Shown: positions 5,046 to 6,750 of the stretch, piece after piece
Numbering within the stretch: the first letter of the stretch is position 1
Layout: every line of letters begins with the position of its first letter
NCBI GenBank assembly: GCA_024642185.1
Contig: JAHEBR010000115.1
Span: 1 to 6,750, forward strand
Direction of reading: 5' to 3'
DNA length: 6,750 bases
From: Marivivens sp.
GTDB taxonomy: Bacteria; Pseudomonadota; Alphaproteobacteria; Rhodobacterales; Rhodobacteraceae
Program-made: the position numbers and the translations under genes
Notes under the pieces: model-generated
The model's database searches: none
Told to the model about the DNA's origin: nothing
The model's input: only the letters and a program-made list of their open reading frames with translations

Positions 5046-5603
5046 ATGGCAAGCGGAACGACAACGGTCGAACACGCAGCTGATGCTGCCACGCACGGGG
5101 CTGAAGCCTCGGGCGCGGGTATGCCGCAGCTCGATTTTGCGACCTTCCCCAACCAGATTTTCTGGCTTCTGGTCACGCTCGTCGTGATCTACTTCGTGCT
5201 GTCGCGCATCGCGATCCCGCGCATCAGCGCGGTGCTTGCGGAACGTGCGGGCACGATTACCAACGATATTGCTGCAGCCGAAGAGCTTAAGCACAAGGCC
5301 CAGGCCGCCGAGGCCGCCTATGAAAAGGCGCTTGTCGATGCCCGTGCCGAGGCCTCGCGCATCGTCGCCGAGGCCAAGGCCGAGATTCAGGCCGAGCTTG
5401 ATATCAAGCTGCAAAAGGCGGATGCGGCGATTTCCGCCAAGACTGCTGAAAGCGAAAAGGCGATTGCCGAAATTCGCGCCGGTGCCGTCAAGAGCGTGAC
5501 CGCGGTGGCCAAGGATGCCGCCAAGGAAATCGTCTCGGCGCTGGGCGGCAAGGCTGATGCCAAAGCTGTCACCGCGGCTGTGTCCGCCCGGATGAAAGGC
5601 TAA
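5046..5603 (+). CDS. atpF': F0 ATP synthase subunit b' (second b-type subunit)
   Basis: This is one of the two non-identical peripheral stalk subunits found in photosynthetic and alphaproteobacterial ATP synthases. The stalk holds F1 against the torque of the rotor. It has 185 residues: an Ala/His/Gly-rich N-terminal extension (1-26), the PQLDFATFPNQIFW motif, one membrane helix (37-56), then a long charged, alanine-rich helix (about 62-165) built for coiled-coil pairing with subunit b. Other names used are atpX and atpG. The ATG at 5046 has GGAGAG (5035-5040) 5 bases upstream. An 85-base gap containing a strong hairpin separates it from atpE, and only 4 bases separate it from atpF. b' is distinguished from b by position, by the N-terminal extension and by FPNQIFWLLVTL. 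Confidence 0.93.
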   Translation: MASGTTTVEHAADAATHGAEASGAGMPQLDFATFPNQIFWLLVTLVVIYFVLSRIAIPRISAVLAERAGTITNDIAAAEELKHKAQAAEAAYEKALVDARAEASRIVAEAKAEIQAELDIKLQKADAAISAKTAESEKAIAEIRAGAVKSVTAVAKDAAKEIVSALGGKADAKAVTAAVSARMKG

Positions 5604-5607
5604 TCAG

Positions 5608-6168
5608 ATGAAAAAGCTCGCAACCACCGCGCTTCTTTCGCTGGCCGCCTCGCCCGCTTTCGCGGCGTCCGGCCCGTTCCTGTCGCTGCACAACACGAAC
5701 TTCATCGTTCTTCTGGCCTTCATCGTCTTCGTCGGCGCCCTGATCTATTTCGGCGTACCGGGGTTGATCGCCGGCCTTCTCGACAAGCGCGCCGACACGA
5801 TCCGCGCCGAGCTTGAAGAAGCCAAGGCGCTTCGCGAAGAGGCCCAGACGCTGCTTGCCTCCTATGAACGCAAGCAAAGAGAAGTTCAGGCCCAGGCCGA
5901 GCGGATCGTCGAGGCCGCTCGCGACGAGGCCATGAAGGCCGCCGAGCAGGCCAAAGCCGATATCGAGGCTTCCGTGGTGCGCCGCTTGGCCGCCGCCGAA
6001 GACCAGATCGCCAGCGCCGAGGCCGCTGCCGTTCGCGAGATCCGCGACCGCGCTGTGGCTGTGGCCATCGGCGCGGCCCGCGAGATCCTCGCCGCGCAGA
6101 TGACCGCGACCGACGCGAATAAGCTGATCGACGACGCTATCGCGACCGTTGAGGACCGCCTTCACTAA
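5608..6168 (+). CDS. atpF: F0 ATP synthase subunit b
   Basis: This is the partner of b' in the peripheral stalk. It has 186 residues: a hydrophobic N-terminus resembling a cleavable signal peptide (1-19: KK, a leucine/alanine core, then SPAFA before AASG), the segment FLSLHNTNFIVLLAF typical of b, one membrane helix (31-50), DKRADTIRAELEEAKALREEAQ (59-80), and a long helical, alanine- and glutamate-rich domain that would dimerise with b' and reach the delta subunit. The start ATG at 5608 follows the atpF' stop by 4 bases, with AAAGG (5595-5599) 8 bases upstream inside atpF'. It is the last gene of the operon, and a terminator follows 22 bases after its stop. No F1 gene follows, so the F1 genes must lie elsewhere, as is known for Rhodobacteraceae and Rhodospirillum. 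Confidence 0.95.
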   Translation: MKKLATTALLSLAASPAFAASGPFLSLHNTNFIVLLAFIVFVGALIYFGVPGLIAGLLDKRADTIRAELEEAKALREEAQTLLASYERKQREVQAQAERIVEAARDEAMKAAEQAKADIEASVVRRLAAAEDQIASAEAAAVREIRDRAVAVAIGAAREILAAQMTATDANKLIDDAIATVEDRLH

Positions 6169-6190
6169 GGCGGCGACAGATCAATTGAGG

Positions 6191-6224
6191 GGCCCGGCGC
6201 GCAAGCAGCCGGGCCTTTTTCTTT
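6191..6224 (+). terminator. Rho-independent terminator of the atp F0 operon
   Basis: A perfect 8-bp stem GGCCCGGC (6191-6198) / GCCGGGCC (6208-6215) with a 9-base loop is followed directly by TTTTTCTTT (6216-6224). The T-run exists only on the plus strand. The element therefore ends the atp transcript but would not be a good terminator for the convergent GntR-family gene, whose stop is at 6232. Confidence 0.93.
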
Positions 6225-6231
6225 ACGCGAG

Positions 6232-6750
6232 CTAGCGATTCAGTTCGTGCTCGAACCGCTTGCGGGCGATGACTTCGTTACGATCCGCCTTTTGTTGTTC
6301 CAGGAGCGAGCGCTCAACGAAATTGAGGTGCGCCGCAACGGCATCGCGTGCCGCTTCGGGATCGCGGGCCTGAAGCGCATCGTTGATGACGCGGTGCTGG
6401 TCGAGCAGCGTCTGCCGCGTGGTCCGCTGCTTGAACATGATCTGGCGGTTGTAGAACACGCCCTCGCGCAGGAGCTGATACATCGACCGCATCATATGCA
6501 GCATGATCACGTTGTGGCTCGCCTCGATGATCGCGAGGTGAAAGTCAGCGTCGAGCGAGGCCTCGTCGGCAGGATTGCGCTTGGTGTGCGCCGCTTCCAT
6601 CTTCTTGAAGATCGTATCGATCACCTTGAGGTCGGTCTCCGAGCCCAGCCGCGCAGCCCGCCCGGCCGCAAGCCCCTCCATATCGCGGCGGAAGGAGATG
6701 TAGTCGAAGAGCGCCTCGGGGTGGTTGGCAAAAAGCTTGACCAATGCCTC
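6232..6750 (-). CDS. GntR/FadR-family regulator, FCD effector domain (N-terminus beyond the right edge)
   Basis: The last 172 residues of a FadR-subfamily GntR regulator are visible. The upstream part with the winged helix-turn-helix lies outside the window. The visible part is an all-helical FCD ligand-binding domain: LFDYISFRRDMEGLAAGRAA (helix 1), DADFHLAIIEASHN with Asp67 and His71 (numbered from the first visible residue), LLDQHRVINDALQARD with His119, and AVAAHLNFVERSL with His141. The D-x3-H...H...H set is the metal-binding pocket of FCD domains, which bind small carboxylates in PdhR, LldR and GlcC relatives. Which acid is sensed cannot be told from this part. The gene is convergent with the atp operon and stops (TAG, 6232-6234) 8 bases after the atp terminator T-run. 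There is no sign of damage. Confidence 0.9.
   Translation of the reverse strand, partial: EALVKLFANHPEALFDYISFRRDMEGLAAGRAARLGSETDLKVIDTIFKKMEAAHTKRNPADEASLDADFHLAIIEASHNVIMLHMMRSMYQLLREGVFYNRQIMFKQRTTRQTLLDQHRVINDALQARDPEAARDAVAAHLNFVERSLLEQQKADRNEVIARKRFEHELNR

Noticed and set aside
5569..6165. Minus-strand open frame of about 198 codons opposite atpF
   Set aside because: It is the antisense shadow of the subunit b gene, with no independent start signals or domains.
1..6750. Mobile element, phage, toxin-antitoxin or defence system
   Set aside because: No transposase, integrase, terminal inverted repeats, toxin-like small gene pairs or defence-type domains were found. Codon and base composition look uniform, and the gene content is core chromosomal.

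Overview
The window looks like chromosomal DNA of an alphaproteobacterium, most likely a Rhodobacteraceae (Roseobacter/Rhodobacter group) member. The evidence is high GC with a strong C/G third-position bias, the gene order atpI-atpB-atpE-atpF'-atpF as a stand-alone F0 operon without the F1 genes, two different b-type subunits (b' and b), and Ffh and regulator sequences of alphaproteobacterial type. Species cannot be fixed from the sequence alone.

Layout. (1) 1-937, minus: N and G domains of ffh, the SRP GTPase, running off the left edge before its M domain. (2) 938-1274: a gene-free stretch between divergent genes, holding a 31-bp-period direct repeat pair, GC-rich palindromes, a hairpin and weak promoter candidates for both sides. 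(3) 1275-3028, plus: a LysR-type regulator whose stop codon overlaps a TTG start of a 10-helix EamA/DMT transporter, so the two are probably translationally coupled. (4) 3005-3352, minus: a small ArsR-type repressor convergent with the transporter (24-bp overlap), with a palindromic operator candidate upstream. (5) 3584-6168, plus: the F0 operon atpI, atpB (a), atpE (c), atpF' (b'), atpF (b), closed by a clear Rho-independent terminator at 6191-6224. (6) 6232-6750, minus: the FCD effector domain of a GntR/FadR-family regulator, cut by the right edge before its DNA-binding domain.

Function. The F0 cluster encodes the membrane sector of the proton-driven ATP synthase: a c-ring (Glu61), the a-subunit half-channels with the essential Arg185, the b/b' peripheral stalk and the assembly factor AtpI. 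F1 would be supplied from another locus. The flanking genes are ordinary housekeeping (ffh), transport and regulatory genes. I see no insertion sequence, CRISPR, tRNA/rRNA, phage gene or evidence of a new multi-gene system. The points most worth a second look are non-coding: the strong hairpin between atpE and atpF', the inverted repeat around the atpI start region, the repeat pair upstream of ffh and the ArsR operator. Two protein details are also notable: the Glu/His exchange in subunit a and the signal-peptide-like N-terminus of subunit b.
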